Positions 12,753 to 24,738 of a stretch of 55,535 nt of DNA are shown here, piece after piece. This DNA comes from Nemertoderma westbladi (taxonomy: Eukaryota; Xenacoelomorpha; Nemertodermatida; Nemertodermatidae), in contig JAUCBJ010007020.1 of assembly GCA_032718475.1 (NCBI GenBank), forward strand, positions 1 to 55,535, in the 5' to 3' direction. The notes beneath the pieces are model-generated. The model did no database searches. It worked only from the letters and a program-made list of their open reading frames with translations, and had not been told where the DNA came from. The position numbers and the translations under genes were made by a program. How positions within the stretch are numbered: position 1 is the first letter of the stretch; the number at the start of each line of letters is the position of its first letter.

Positions 12753-12920
12753 CAAGTTTCCTGAGAACTTAGTAAAAAGATTAATTAAGAATATTACCTA
12801 CATGCAGAAATTATAAATCATAAAAAACATTGCAGTAATACGTTTGTGAATACCTTGGTATTGGTAGTACGGGTATTTACCGGTACCGGTAGGGAATTGC
12901 TCTTTCAATAATGGCTTACC
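12753..12920. other. CDK11 upstream flank
   Basis: Short AT-rich region upstream of the CDK11 start, containing overlapping ACCGGTACCGGT palindromes at about 12880. It should hold the 5' UTR or an intron end; no TATA box was identified. The inverted-repeat element at 12921 begins only 169 bp upstream of the start codon. Confidence 0.4.
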
Positions 12921-13189
12921 GGTGTAACAGATATATTTCACTCCTCATACAAAATCACCCCCGGTTAAAATTTCCTAGTGTATTCTCACTCCCGGGGTGT
13001 ATTTTCCCTAGTGTATTTTAACCACCTCCAGTGAAAACTCACCCCTGCATTTATCAATTTTGGGAAGACTAAAAACCTAAACGGAACCCAAACGTACCCA
13101 AGCGGGAAAGTACGGAGTTATATCGGAGGCACGACTGCATTATATATAACGACAAACCAGCACTTATATACTGATATACATAATCTTGT

Positions 13190-13262
13190 ATTACGTGTTA
13201 ACCTTCGTTTATTGTTTTGGTTCCCCTAACTCGCCTCTGTAACCTGCTCCTTTACTAACCTG
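13190..13262 (-). repeat. Dispersed GGAGCAGGTTACAGAGGC repeat copy
   Basis: On the minus strand this reads GGAGCAGGTTACAGAGGCGA, then GGGGAACCAAAACAATAAAC, then GAAGGTTAACACG. The same module occurs at 16505-16740, 19690-19775 (minus), 43500-44335, 45680-45740 and 45780-45840. It is a dispersed repeat family of about 65-75 bp, sometimes tandem. Confidence 0.75.
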
Positions 13263-13570
13263 CCTACAGCCGCATGTATATTATCAAACTGCCTATAGCC
13301 ACATGTCTATTATCAAATTATAATGTAAAATGCAGTGCTGGGCGTGTCGTTATAGAAGAAAAACGGAAAGAATATATTTGACTTAAATGCGTAATTAATT
13401 AATTAAGTAGAACCTGAATTAATGTACTGCTACCAGTGCTACCTAGATGCTTGCTAGATGTGCCGAGCTGATATTCGATGGTACCGGTACAAAGTACTTT
13501 TAGTTTCTCAGTATAACACACACGGTGCGTAGGTACAGTTTGGGTCATTTTCAATATTTTGATAATAAAA

Positions 13571-13690
13571 TCGGATACATGACCGAACGTAATCAGGATC
13601 GAATGTAACATAGTTATTACGTATCGAACGTAACCGCAATCTACAAATTACTAAGCTCGAATGTAACATTGCCATTTTAAGGAGCAGGTT
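13571..13690 (+). repeat. Copy of the GAACGTAATC repeat also found beside NDUFS7
   Basis: Starts TCGGATACATGACCGAACGT and continues with ATCGAATGTAACATAGTT, ATCGAACGTAACC and CTCGAATGTAACATTGCC before joining the GGAGCAGGTT module. The order and sequence match 45520-45690 upstream of NDUFS7 closely. Confidence 0.8.
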
Positions 13691-13699
13691 TCAGACGCA

Positions 13700-15180
13700 G
13701 AAGGCCTCTGAATTGTTTTAACAATTCGTGTTTTCAGAACAGAAATTCAGAACAGTTTCACAACCTTTTACAGTTTCAAAGCATTTTACATGCTGCGCAA
13801 AGGCTTGGACAATTTCGCAGCTATTTCAGTATTTATCAAGCTGCACAAAGGCCTCTGAACAATTTAAACAGCTCTTTTCAGCCTTTCTCATGTTCCACGA
13901 AGCCCCCGGAACAATTTAAACTTTTAATTTCAGCATTTATCATGCTGCATGAAGGATCCTGAACAGTTTTATGAACTCTTTTCAGTATTTCTCATGCTGC
14001 ACGAGGGCTTTTAACAGTTTCAACAGCTCTTTTCGGCATTTCTCATGCTGCACAAAGGCCTCTGAACAGATTCGACAGCTATTTTCGGCATTCTCAAATT
14101 GCACGAAGTCCTCTCAACAACTTCAAATGTTATTTTCAGCATTTATCATGCTGCCTTGAGTGTTGAGGACTCTGAACAGTTTTATCAGCTCTTTTCAGTA
14201 TTTCTCATGCTGCATGAAGGCCTTTTAGCAGTTTCAACAGCCCTTTTCAGCATTTATCATGCTGCACGAAAGCCTCTGAACAGTTTCAACAGCTACTTTC
14301 GGCATTCTCATATTGAACAGTTGCACGAAGCCATCTGAACTTCAAATGCTATTTTCAGCATTTATCATGCTGCATGACTGCATGAAGGACTCTGAACAGT
14401 TTTATCAGCTCTTCTCAGTGTTTCTCATGCTGCATGGAGGCCTTTTAGCAGTTTCAACAGCCCTTTTAGCATTTATCATGCTGCATGTAGGCCTCTGAAC
14501 AGTTTCAGGAGCTATTTTCGGCATTCTCATATTGCACAAAGCCCTCTGAGTCTGAACAACTTCAAATGTTATTTTCAGCATTTATCATGTTGTCATGCTG
14601 CATGAAGGACTACTCTTTTCAGTACGGTATTTCTCATGCTGCACGAAGGCCTTTTAACAGTTTCAACAGCCCATTTCAGCATTTATCATGCTGCATGAAG
14701 GCCTCTGAACAGTTTCAACAGCAATTTTCAGCATGTTGCACGAAGCCATCTGAACAATTTCAACTGTTATTTTCAGCATTTATCATGCTGTACGAAGGAC
14801 TCTGAACTGAACAGTTTTATCATCTCTTTTTAGTCTGAGCAGCTTTGAGAGATCTTTTATGTATTTTTCAAACTGTGCGAAGACCTCTCAGCCTCTGGCT
14901 GTCTGGGCAGTTTTATCAGTTCTTTTCAGTTTTTCTCATCAGGAAGCATGAAACCCTCTGAACAATTTCAACTGCACTTTTCGGCATTTATCATGCTGCA
15001 CAAAGGACTCTGAACAGTTTTAGCAGCTCTTTTTCAGTATTTAACATGCTGCGCGAAGGCCTGAATAGTTTCAAAAGCTCTTTTCAGTATTTATAATGCA
15101 GCAAGAATGCCTCTAACTAAAGCGTTTTGACAGCTCGTTTCAGTATTTGTGATGCTGAGCGAAGGCCTCTAAATAGATTT
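13700..15180. repeat. Diverged tandem repeat, unit about 54 bp
   Basis: About 25 diverged copies of a unit built from TTCAGCATTTATCATGCTGC, then ACGAAGGCCTCTGAACAG, then TTTCAACAGCTCTT. Spacing between TCATGCTGC landmarks is mostly 52-56 bp, with scattered indels. Short frames (13728-14805) code repeats such as FSAFIMLH and are by-products. Decay is greater than in the 34-, 42- and 27-bp arrays, so this array is older or less homogenised. Confidence 0.9.
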
Positions 15181-15214
15181 GGTGGGGTGAAATGAACCTA
15201 AGAACCCAGCATTC

Positions 15215-15253
15215 ATGTCAATATTGACATTAGATGTCAATATTGACATGCAA
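15215..15253. repeat. Paired TGTCAATATTGACA palindromes
   Basis: Two perfect 14-bp palindromes, TGTCAATATTGACA, separated by a few bases. A decayed version (TGTCAATATTAACA) and a TTTTGACATGG half-site follow near 15411-15445. Function unknown; they sit near the right end of the 12921-15506 element. Confidence 0.7.
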
Positions 15254-15620
15254 TAAAACATATCATTAAAATTATTACAAACAACAATATACATTGGTTG
15301 GATTCAACAATATTTTAATTAAAATATATATATAGATATTCTCTTTACAAAAAACATTTTTTACGTTTCAAATCACAATAGGCCCTATTTAAATAATTTA
15401 TGAACAAAACATGTCAATATTAACATCATGTAAATTTTGACATGGAACATCGGGGAGTGGAGTGATTTTACGGGCTGATGGTGGAGTGAAAATTATCTGT
15501 TACACCAGACTGCCAGAACTTGAGAACAGTATCCTAATATACATATATATAGTGATATAGTATACCGGCTGACCGGTACCCGGTCAGCGGTAACTTGGAA
15601 ACAATAAACATTACAGCATT

Positions 15621-17427
15621 AGGTGAAAGTGGGGGAATTAGAAACACTTTTTGGATTTAAAAAAATTAAAAGTGCCCTCATTTCTACACAAGCCTTCATA
15701 GAGGAAATATAACTATAGATTTGGAATCATGCATCTCTCTGCTAACAATAGAACATCCTATCTCGTCTGCCTATCACATCTGGTAGTAACAGGCAGACGT
15801 GATTTTTTTAAGTCGAGATAAATGGGAATAAATAAGTCGGGGTAAATGGAAACAGGGTTTGCCTCCCAATAGTTAAATCAACCAGAAATTCACATGGGGT
15901 AATTGGAATATTTCTAATTACCACATGGGAATGTAGATTAAATTGCGCACAATTTGATATATAACATGTCGTCTAGTCTATGTTGCCACATATGTTTAAT
16001 ATTTAAGTGTTTCACAAACCTTCAAAAATTAACAGAGATATGCATGTTTGTGAATAAATGACATCCAGCAACAATATGGATATATGAAAACTAATTACAG
16101 CTCTTTATATAACTAAATTAAACTTAATTTATTTAAATTAAAATGAATTAGCTTGACATAAATTAAAATTAGAATTTCTTGTTGGTTCAGCACAGCCCCA
16201 TTCCCGCTTTTCCTATTACCACCAGATATTGGGCCAATGTTTCCTCGTTCGCTTTTCCGAGAAAACATCTACGCACCTGACCTATATAATTAGGATCACT
16301 ATATTCAGTTTAAGAAGTTTCTTCTTCAGGGAAGAAGTTTCTTCTTCCTAGAGGGTAGGCCTACCCCCAGGAATTCCAAAGGTATATGCATCCTCCCGAA
16401 TAGTGGCATGACCACTGGAAATGGTGCTTAAGGCAGTAAGGCAGCAGATAAAGATTCCATAAAGTATGATGCCCAGGCAACGCAGGCAGACATGAAGTTT
16501 TGCTTAAAATTGAGGGAAAGGAGCAGGTTACAGAGGCTGGCTTTTCTAACCCAAGCAATAAACGGCCCCTTTCCCAAATGAGGGAAAGGAGCAGATTACA
16601 GAGGCAGGCTTTTCTAACCAAAACAATAAACGGCCACGTTACCAATCAGCCAATTGAGGGAAAGCAGCAGGTTACAGACAGAGAGGTGGGCTATTCTAAC
16701 AAAAACAATAAACGATCACTTTACCAATTGAGGGAAACCATATGGTCAGACTTCTAGTAGTCACTACCGCTAGCTGACTAGTCACATGGTCAGACTGTCA
16801 GTAGTCAATCTATAACCAAAAAAATCAGGCAGTCAAGCAATAGGCAGATCGGTACCTGTACACAGTTGTATGACAATTAGAAACTGTTGAAAAGGACGGT
16901 CCCCAAAGTAACAGGACCAGCTAAAAAAATTAATGTTTCTAATTACCCCATGGCAGCATGGCACCAAACAGCCAAAATTTGACCATTTTTTAAATTATGT
17001 TGAACAAACAAATTTTTAATTATGCTATCATTTAATTGGGTTGTCTACTGATCTGATACTGAATAGATGACATAATAAGCTTTAAATTAAGCTATTGCTT
17101 AAGATAATTGGAATACGACATCGCTCGAACAATCTGACAATCCATTTGTGAAGTTGCAAAAAAATAATCGAAAATTTGATTTTTTTTCATCTTTTATACA
17201 ATCAGCCATTTGACAGTTTGACAATGAAGAAGTGAAAATAAACGCCATATCAGCATATTCCATATTATTACATTCCATACCGGTATTATTATGGAAAAAT
17301 AATCACCAATAATTTATCTCTATAAACATCAAAATTTCAAGTCTATACATACAAAAGCATGCATGTAGTAGCCATTGCTTCTAATTACCCCATGTTTCTA
17401 ATCTGCTAATTCCCCCACCTTCAACCT
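15621..17427. mobile_element. Probable inverted-repeat element, GTGGGGGAATTAG ends
   Basis: The left end reads AGGTGAAAGTGGGGGAATTAG then AAACA; the complement of the right end reads AGGTTGAAGGTGGGGGAATTAG with an 8-bp insertion before AAACA. Inside are several GGGGTAATT(A/G)GAA motifs (15896, 16940, 17386). No coding capacity and no convincing target duplication, so this call is tentative. Its right end lies 8 bp from the left end of the large palindrome. Confidence 0.4.
16505..16740 (+). repeat. Tandem GAGGGAAAGGAGCAGGTTACAG repeats
   Basis: Three copies plus a fragment of a 70-80-bp unit (TTGAGGGAAAGGAGCAGGTT, ACAGAGGCAGGCTTTTCTAAC, CAAAACAATAAACGGCC). Same family as 43500-44335. Confidence 0.85.
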
Positions 17428-17435
17428 TCCCCTAC

Positions 17436-18294
17436 TAGTCCATGGGCCAGCCAACATAGGGGATACTTTTTGGTAACCACCCGGAACTTATATTTTTGGG
17501 AAGACCAAGCTTCTGGCCATTCATTTTGATATGATAACAAATCTGAATCGGTACCGGTAGCTGACTTGGTGTTATCACCGGTTGTCATGGAAATGGAAAA
17601 ACAACAAACATGCTGTAGTATTCTAATAACTCAATATAAATGCATCGCATCTTTTGAAAAAGATAGCTACTGGTCTTACAATTCTAAATGTGACATAAAA
17701 TTCTGGAATATAATTATTGTTACCATGGGAACGCTGCTAAATGAAAACTGACAAGTTTTAGAAAAATAGCTATATACCATTCTAGAACAATACCATTATT
17801 TTAAAAACAAATTGCCACATTTTATTGAATATTAGTTTTGGAAAATTTTGGTATACTGAGAGCAAAACCTGTTTTGTTATAATGGTGATATATGGTTCCA
17901 AAGATATACCCATGTTTGAAATATTTTTATTTTTCATCAATTTAATCTCATTCCACTCTGTTTCAAAATAATGACTTTATAACAAATATTTATGCCAATA
18001 AAAAACAATCAAGATGTGACTACAAATCACTTTAGAATGACAAGTGACATCTAAATGGCATTTCAGACAACACTCCTTCACAGGTTACCATGACTACCAC
18101 TACAGATGCATTTGAAGATGACTCAGATATGACACAAACAAATGACTTGACACCTACCACAAAAGAGAGGTTAGTAGTTCTTTTAGTATATTCACTTCAA
18201 TTTATATATTTATCATAATTGTTCCTAGATGATTTCTGCAAAGACGATTCCTTCGATAATGACATTTTTGAATACTAAATCCTCTTTATTTAAT
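17436..18294 (+). repeat. Outer left arm of a 4.7-kb imperfect palindrome
   Basis: Inverted copy of 21251-22140. The match starts at TAGTCCATGGGCCAGCCA and runs about 860 bp to CCTCTTTATTTAAT with scattered substitutions and small indels. At 18090-18169 it contains an 80-nt open stretch beginning ATG ACT ACC ACT ACA and followed by GTTAGT, which looks like a first exon with a splice donor; the matching stretch in the right arm has a 2-bp insertion creating a stop. I do not recognise the peptide. Confidence 0.9.
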
Positions 18295-19159
18295 CCTCCT
18301 TGGCCGGGGGCATATTCCCAAACCTTACACTATTAGGAAAAAATCATGTAAGGAATGGAGATAGGGGTCGAACTAGTGTAAGAGTTTTATACTCAGTTTG
18401 CAGGTACAGTAGAAAGTGTTCCAAACGCTGTAAGGAATGGAGAAATTGGGTGAAATCATGTAAGGGTTATTACAGCAACACCAACAGTATTAGATTTGTA
18501 GACTTAACATTTGATATTATTCTAGGCAGTAGAACATTGGGGGATGGTTTATACAGGGCTGCATGAGCTGCCCCCACACATAAGGACCACACTGCGCACA
18601 ATATTGTGCTTCGGTAACCCCATAGAGAAAATAAGCATGATGGACAGCCCATGACTTTCTTAAGACGCCTCCTAAAGGATACTGGCCTTGAAGATGCAGC
18701 TAATCTCACGAAAGTTATGGGGGATAGGGAATTGTGGTGGTGCAACTTTGTTGATAAGCCGGCATATAATTCTTAATGCACGCAGCATTTGGCTTGCCAA
18801 TTGTGGATTGCATGGAGGTGACACAATACTTTTGCCAAACTGGCATAGCATCTCAATGTGCAGTTTCAATGCAGCTGGCCGATTATAGTACTGTACAGTA
18901 GTAATTGCTTATGAATAGTCCGTCTGCTATTCGTGTGCATCGAACTGCACTAGCGCGTCATCTAGACATCTAGAGGTTTTAAGAGTTTATTTTATTTGGA
19001 GCGTTTGGAGCACTTTATAAAAACCTGACACAAGTTAGACCCCTCTTTCCATTCCTTACATGATTCAACGTCCAATCAAATAATAACTCATTAACCAATC
19101 TCAGGTGTTAATGCAAGAGGTGTTCCTAGGAGTGTAAGGATTGGGAATACGCGCCCGGC
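18295..19159. mobile_element. Small inverted-repeat element inserted in the palindrome's left arm
   Basis: Ends are inverted: GCCGGGGGCATATTCCCAAA then CCTTACACT at the left (from 18303), and the complement GCCGGGCGCGTATTCCCAAT then CCTTACACT at the right (ending 19159). TTAAT occurs on both sides (18290-18294 and 19160-19164), a possible target duplication, although the left side has eight extra bases before the inverted repeat. The right palindrome arm lacks this segment, which supports insertion. It carries a decayed LINE-like fragment. Confidence 0.65.
18642..18776 (+). pseudogene. Fossil fragment resembling a LINE ORF2 C-terminus
   Basis: One frame reads GQPMTFLRRLLKDTG, then a Leu-Glu-rich stretch, then a GDRELWW motif. 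This matches the general form seen at the C-terminus of many animal LINE ORF2 proteins (Gly-x-Pro, Asp-Thr-Gly-Leu, then Asp-Arg-x-x-Trp). Upstream the frame is broken by stops. The call rests on a short pattern, so it is tentative. Confidence 0.4.
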
Positions 19160-19504
19160 TTAATTTTGTAATTAATCTGTATCTTTGAGTAAGGTTTGTT
19201 TGGAAAACCGAGATTTCGTGACTTTTCCTAAAATTTAATGGGTTATCCAAACGAGCAAACGCGATTTACATGGTCATGTTATTTCCGTGCTGTGCTCCCT
19301 TTCTGGCACCCATCTCCAGTACGTTCGTACTAAGATTTTCAATAGTTTTCATAATTCACTAAAATTAATTTATTTGTGATATATAGCGGTTTTTTTGGAT
19401 GCTGAAAGCGATTATAGAACTGCAATATTCGTGAAATTTTTTGGTAATTTTTAAAGTGTCACCTGGGGTAAGAATAAAACAAGTAGTGCAAATATGTTAG
19501 TCAA

Positions 19505-20150
19505 AAATCACGTCAAGAGCTTCAGTTCATTCAAATTTCGCCTCCTTCCTGTTGGTACATGCAGACATGACTTGAATTTGCACAACTTGCAATGATGTTG
19601 ATGTTTGTTTTGTAGTCAGATACAGAGTGAGTACAAAACAAAGACTCAACCTGTCAACACCCAATTATAAAGACCTGCATAATCATCTAACATGTGTTAA
19701 CTTTCGTTTATCTGTTTATTGTTTTGGTTCCCCCAACACACCTCAGTAACGAGCTCCTTTACTAACCTGCTCCTTTAAATAGCAATGGGACTTATCGCTC
19801 TTATGGACCTAGCGCGACTTCACCTCTTTGTTTTGTACAGAACAGGCAGAAAAGTCTTGGTTCTTTGTTTTGTACTCAACCGGCAGATACATGTTGGTGG
19901 TTTACAATTGCAATACAGCAGAGATAGAGAGAGGATAGATTATGGAGCTGGTAGAACATACATCCAATCAGGTATTACCATATCCTCCTCATCTAACAGC
20001 CATCCCAGACCTATGGGAGAAGATACATTGATGATGGGTACTAAGCTTATATCAGTATATACGATTGGTAGTTGGCTCTGGATAGGTGTCTCTCTTTAAA
20101 CAATATTTACAAGGTCTGAAGGTGGCAGCAAGGTTGACTCGATTTCTCCA
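19505..20150 (+). repeat. Inner left arm of the palindrome
   Basis: After the inserted element and some unmatched sequence, inverted similarity with 20690-21100 resumes. Landmarks: CAGTTCATTC and CGCCTCCTTCC near 19525-19553, and GGTGGCAGCAAGGTTGACTCGATTTCTCC near 20120-20150. It also includes a GGAGCAGGTT-family copy at 19690-19775 that the right arm lacks. Confidence 0.75.
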
Positions 20151-20489
20151 TGTTTTGAACAGAAAAGACGACACCGGAGCTTGTTCACGTCATTAACTTC
20201 TGACATTCATGTAAAGCAATAAGCAGATAAGTATTATGCATAAGTCAGGTCCAAGATTAGCTGATATACCGGTAGTGTTTATATTACAATGCGTTATTCT
20301 ACTTAGAGATCCACAGATTTGATAAACCTGGTATTTCAGGACATCGTTTTCATCCCTTGTAATGTATTTGAGTTGGTTGAAGGTGATGAGGCATTGATTT
20401 GTGTCCATTTATTGCCGACACCCTCATTATCATCTCGAATATGAATGTCACATACTTGAACCAGTCTTTGACGTTTGCTATTGGATACA

Positions 20490-20511
20490 CCCCCCCCCCC
20501 CCCCCCCCCCC
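20490..20511. repeat. 22-base poly-C run near the palindrome centre
   Basis: An uninterrupted run of 22 C on the plus strand in the loop between the inner arms. The reading frames through it (Pro on plus, Gly on minus) are artefacts. Confidence 0.98.
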
Positions 20512-20689
20512 ACCACCCCTTTCAGTGAAACCTGCCTCTGCACTTATGTCTATATTATTCATAACCTTCCAACACATGTTAATATTCATCATTGGCGAAC
20601 ATTGGCAACTATCAGAATCGTATCTAGAGATTTAGAAAGTTTTATATGCCAATTATATCTCAGGTGGTCAGATATTGATGACGGTGAAC

Positions 20690-21100
20690 ATGCTTCAGTT
20701 TCGTCTTATAATCTCAAAAAGTGGAGAAATCGAGTCAACCTTTGCTGCCACCTTGTAAATATTGTTTATACACCTATATATCCAAAGCCAACTACCAAGC
20801 GTATATTTGGAAAAAAGTTTAGTATCCATCATCAATGTACCTTCTCCCATTATACTGTAGGTCTGTCTGTTAGATGAGAGGGATATGATATACCTGATTG
20901 GATGCATGTTCTTCCAGCTCCATCATCAATCCTCTCTCTCTCTCTGCTGTATTGAAATTGTACTACGTCATGTAGCCCACTAACGTATCTGCCTACAAAA
21001 TAAACTTCATTGCATTGAGTTGTACAAATTCAAGTAATGCACCAAATGGGCAGAATGGAAGGAGGCGGAATTGGAATGAACTGATGCACTTGACACCTCA
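20690..21100 (-). repeat. Inner right arm of the palindrome
   Basis: Inverted copy of 19505-20150, moderately diverged, with (CT)n microsatellite growth at about 20933-20943 where the left arm has GAGATAGAGAGAGG. Confidence 0.75.
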
Positions 21101-21250
21101 GATGATGAAGGTGATTTCTAATACAGCAGTAATTGTACTGCTATATATATAATATTACCTACTCGACTAAGAATTCTCTATTTGCTCGGATGACATCATC
21201 GCCTACCAATTAAGAATACGTACATAGGCCTACATAATTATGTATATATT

Positions 21251-22140
21251 ATTAAATAAAGAGGATTTAGTATTCAAAAATGGTATTATCGATGGAATCA
21301 TCTTTGCAGAAATCATCTAGCAACAATTATGATAAATATATAAATTGAAGTGAATATACTAAAAGAACTAACCTCTCTTTTGTGGTAGGTGTCAAGTCAT
21401 TTAAGTTTGTGTCATATCGGAGTCATCTTCAATTGCATCTGTAGTGGTAGTCATGGTAACCTGTGAAGGAGTGTTGTCTGAAATGCCATTTAAATGTCAC
21501 TTGTCATTTAAAGTGATTTGTAGTCACATCTTGATTGTTTTTTATTGACATAAATATTTGTTAAAGTCATTATTTTGAAACAGAGACAAGAGAGGAATGA
21601 GATTAAAATGATGAAAAATAAAAATATTTCAAACATGGGTACCTATATCTTTGGAACCATATATCACCGTTATAATAAAACAGGTTTAGCTCTCAGTATA
21701 CCAAAATTTTCCAAAACTAATATTCAATAAAATGTGGTAATTTGTTTTTAAAATAATGGTATTGTTCTAGAATGGTAGCTATTTTTCTAAAACTTGTCAG
21801 TTTTCATTTAGCAGCGTTCCCATGGTAACAATACTGCAATAATTATATTCCAGAATTTTATGTGATATTTAGAATTGTCTGATTGTAAGACCAGTAGCTA
21901 TCTTTTTCAGAAGATGCGATGAATTTATATTGAGTTATTAGAGTACTACAGCATGTTTGTTGTTTTACCATTTCAGCCACAGACTGCATTTCCATGACAA
22001 CCGGTGATAACACCAAGTCAGCTACCGATTCAGATTTGTTATCATATCAAAATGAATGGCCAGAAGCTAGGTCTTCCCAAAAATATAAGTTCCGGGTGGT
22101 TACCAAAAAGTATCCCCTATGCTGGCTGGCCTATGGACTA
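21251..22140 (-). repeat. Outer right arm of the palindrome
   Basis: Inverted copy of 17436-18294, from ATTAAATAAAGAGG to TATGGACTA. It lacks the element inserted after the left arm and carries private indels, such as CAAACTTAAATGAC against CAAACAAATGAC in the exon-like stretch. Confidence 0.9.
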
Positions 22141-23302
22141 TACTCAGTTCACCAGTTACTCCTACTGCCTACTACTGCAGTACTGTACTAACCAGCTAAC
22201 AGACTAATACTGTCTGACTGTAATTGTAGCCCAATAGGGCTGTAGGGCCTCCTACAGCTACAGTCAACTAACAGTCTGACAGTACACTGGTATAGCAGTA
22301 GGCTAAATAAAAGGCTGAAAGGTCTGTCCCTGTCGGTAATAATACAGTAGGCCTACTGCAGTAATAATAATCAACTATTAATAATAGGCCTACTGCATAC
22401 TGTAATAATATACGTTATCGTTATTATACAGTTATAGGCCTACGCAGCTATACCTCTGTACCTACTGGCAGAATTGTCTGCTACGGTTACAGTACCGGTA
22501 TACTAAATGTATAGGCCTACTAACTGTAGTATTGTAGTACGGCGTACCGGTCAGCCGGTAATAAATAAAAGACAAACAACAGTAATTCAGCATTTGGTTT
22601 GAATATAGGCCTAAAACGATGACAGAATGACGTCATTCATATCCCATAGGCCTACATTACGACTAAACTGGGAAAAACCATTAAATAATGCCACGCAATG
22701 ACAACCAAAAGCAATTAATTTGTGATTAGATTTTGGTGCTCTAATCCAATAAATTTTGTGGAATTTTGGGTCCAAGGGTCCAAAATCTCTTATTGATGCC
22801 TAAAAATTTTCAACACGACAGCTTTAAATCCGACAAAGTAATTTGGATGTAAAATCGTGACGACAACAACAACAACAACAACTATATTTGCCATTATTTA
22901 CCCACCCCATGTTGGGGAGAACGATTGGTCTATCATTCTCAGTAACGAGTCAAGGTCCTTTTTTGTATGCTGGTGTGTTACCTTGGAGATCTTGGCGTCT
23001 TAGGATTGTGGAAATTGGCTAATTTTTATTGAAAGGTTTACAATGTGAGATATAATTGAGGCACGCACGATAATCTCGGAATAATAATAATGGAGGGATG
23101 CCATTTGGGCCTATGTACTTTATCTACGTGCAGGTCTTTTAGGATGGCGACGCTGGCAGCCTGTCGCTTAATTAAGTGAAGCTCTACTCGACCGTAATAC
23201 AAATGATAAAGCATCTTCAAATCGAAAAAAATTATTATACTGTAAATCTAGAGGTTGCAGAGATAAGATACATACAGTATATTCCGATTACCCCAGGAAA
23301 AG
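22141..23302. other. AT-rich spacer rich in TAGGCCTA and ACCGGT palindromes
   Basis: No gene recognised. The first 480 bases carry many TAGGCCTA and CCGGTA motifs. A (CAA)n run lies at about 22864-22881. The small frames here have no recognisable product. Confidence 0.6.
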
Positions 23303-23307
23303 TATGG

Positions 23308-24458
23308 TGTAAAGGCTTTTGCGGAATTAGCTGGTTATTTTCCCCGCAAAGTACTCTGTAGTTGTTTTAACGGACATAAAAAGCCGTTTCCTTACTGTAC
23401 CAGTGTTTTAGTGGACATAAAAAGCCATTTCTTCTGTATGTGTACTTTAGCGGACATAACTAGCGATTTTATGTCACAATAAGCCAAATACTCTAAACAT
23501 CGGAACTCAGATGATGACATCTATCAGCTGTGTCCATGTGTAACTTTTTCTTTGTTCTTTGTTCGGTCGACCAATCAGAGCGGTTTTCACTCTGTGTTGG
23601 AGATTGTATACAGAAACTCACGCAATTCAGTCAGTGTGTGTATTTTTCCTGATGCCAGAAGACCGGCTTTGGAATTTCTGTGTTTCAGGCTTTAGCCAAA
23701 CATTAGTAGGCTTGATCATAGAAACGTATAACTGTTATCTAATCCTATCAATGCAAATCATATTGTCAACTACAAACACCGCATTTTTACTGCTATTGAC
23801 TGTCGGTTATTAATTATATCAGTTGATGGAATATTATTATATTTGGATAATATCGATAAATAATCATAAAACCCCCAATCTTCTTGATATACTGAAGGTA
23901 AGAGACAGGTTACATATAGCAATTGCGACTTACATTATATTGGTTTTGGAGTGAATCTAATGCTATTTCATAGGCACTACATGTGTCGGTTGCTGTTCTC
24001 TTTATATGTGACTAAAATTGGTGAAGGTCGGCAGATCGGTGTGCAGCATTGTGCGGTAGTGTGCATGATTGTGACAGATAACAAAGCATCTCCTAAAGAA
24101 TGCGCTTTATACGTGAATCAATAGCCATCCCGTTGTGTCTAGTGTAAGTCATAACTCTGTTCACATATTTAGAGCGCCATGTCCTAAAGGAACTGTTAAT
24201 ATTTCCCGAAAGTGAATAATATTTGTCAGAGATTATATATTAACGATCAGTCGAATAATACAGTAGGCCTACACCGCAATAAGGTCAGAGCTTCCGCATC
24301 CAGTCTCCCGGGTATATCCAGCGGGTGAATGGTCGCGCATAGACTGGCTTCGGCTAATGTAGTGTATCCAATACTCGTCATAGGCTAAAGTCGATTTATA
24401 ATCTAGAAGACACCTAAATTTGGCAGGTTAAACTGCTAAAGGTCTGAAAGCGCGAACA
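23308..24458 (+). repeat. 5' LTR of the BEL/Pao element
   Basis: 1151 bp, starts TGTAAAGGC and ends GCGCGAACA. A CCAAT-box-like GACCAATCAGAGCGG lies at about 23569-23583. It differs from the 3' LTR by an 11-bp shorter TTCTTTGTTCG tandem, two extra bases near 24240, and about eight point changes. An 84-codon frame inside is shared with the 3' LTR only because the LTRs are copies; it is broken in the solo LTR. Confidence 0.97.
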
Positions 24459-24738
24459 ATAACAGTTATAGCTTCTGTATTGCAACGTAGGCAATAAAGC
24501 TGAAGTACCGGTCAACCGGTACCCAGTAGGCCTAACTACCTAACCACCCGAACCGGTACTTACTGCAGTACAGATACCAGTATTATTTCGATTGTGATAT
24601 ATTGTATATTGTAGGCTGTTAGGGGATTAGGGATTGATCACCCCTTATTCCTTTGTATGGTTTACTTATTTCTGTCAGTTTTATTTATTTGTAGGTTAAT
24701 ATTGAGCAGAAGACGTGTAAGCCTGCTCAGATTGTACA

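Larger units (their letters stand above)
12921..15506. mobile_element. Inverted-repeat-bounded element with tandem-repeat interior
   Basis: The ends are inverted copies of a 24-bp sequence: GGTGTAACAGATATATTTCA plus CTCC at the left, and its near-perfect complement at the right, ending GTTACACC at 15506. Further inward both sides are rich in short CACTCC/GGAGTG motifs. No transposase frame is present, so it would be non-autonomous. The interior holds a GAACGTAATC-type repeat (13570-13690) and the 54-bp repeat array. No clear target duplication was found, so the superfamily is unassigned. Confidence 0.55.

Noticed and set aside
11908-12816. Plus-strand frames opposite the CDK11 N-terminal region
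   Set aside because: Antisense shadows of a GC-rich, Arg/Ser-rich coding sequence; no family match.
23559-23813. 84-90-codon frame inside the Pao LTRs (also 38369-38641)
   Set aside because: Shared only because LTRs are copies of each other; the older solo LTR has a frameshift in it, so there is no sign of selection.
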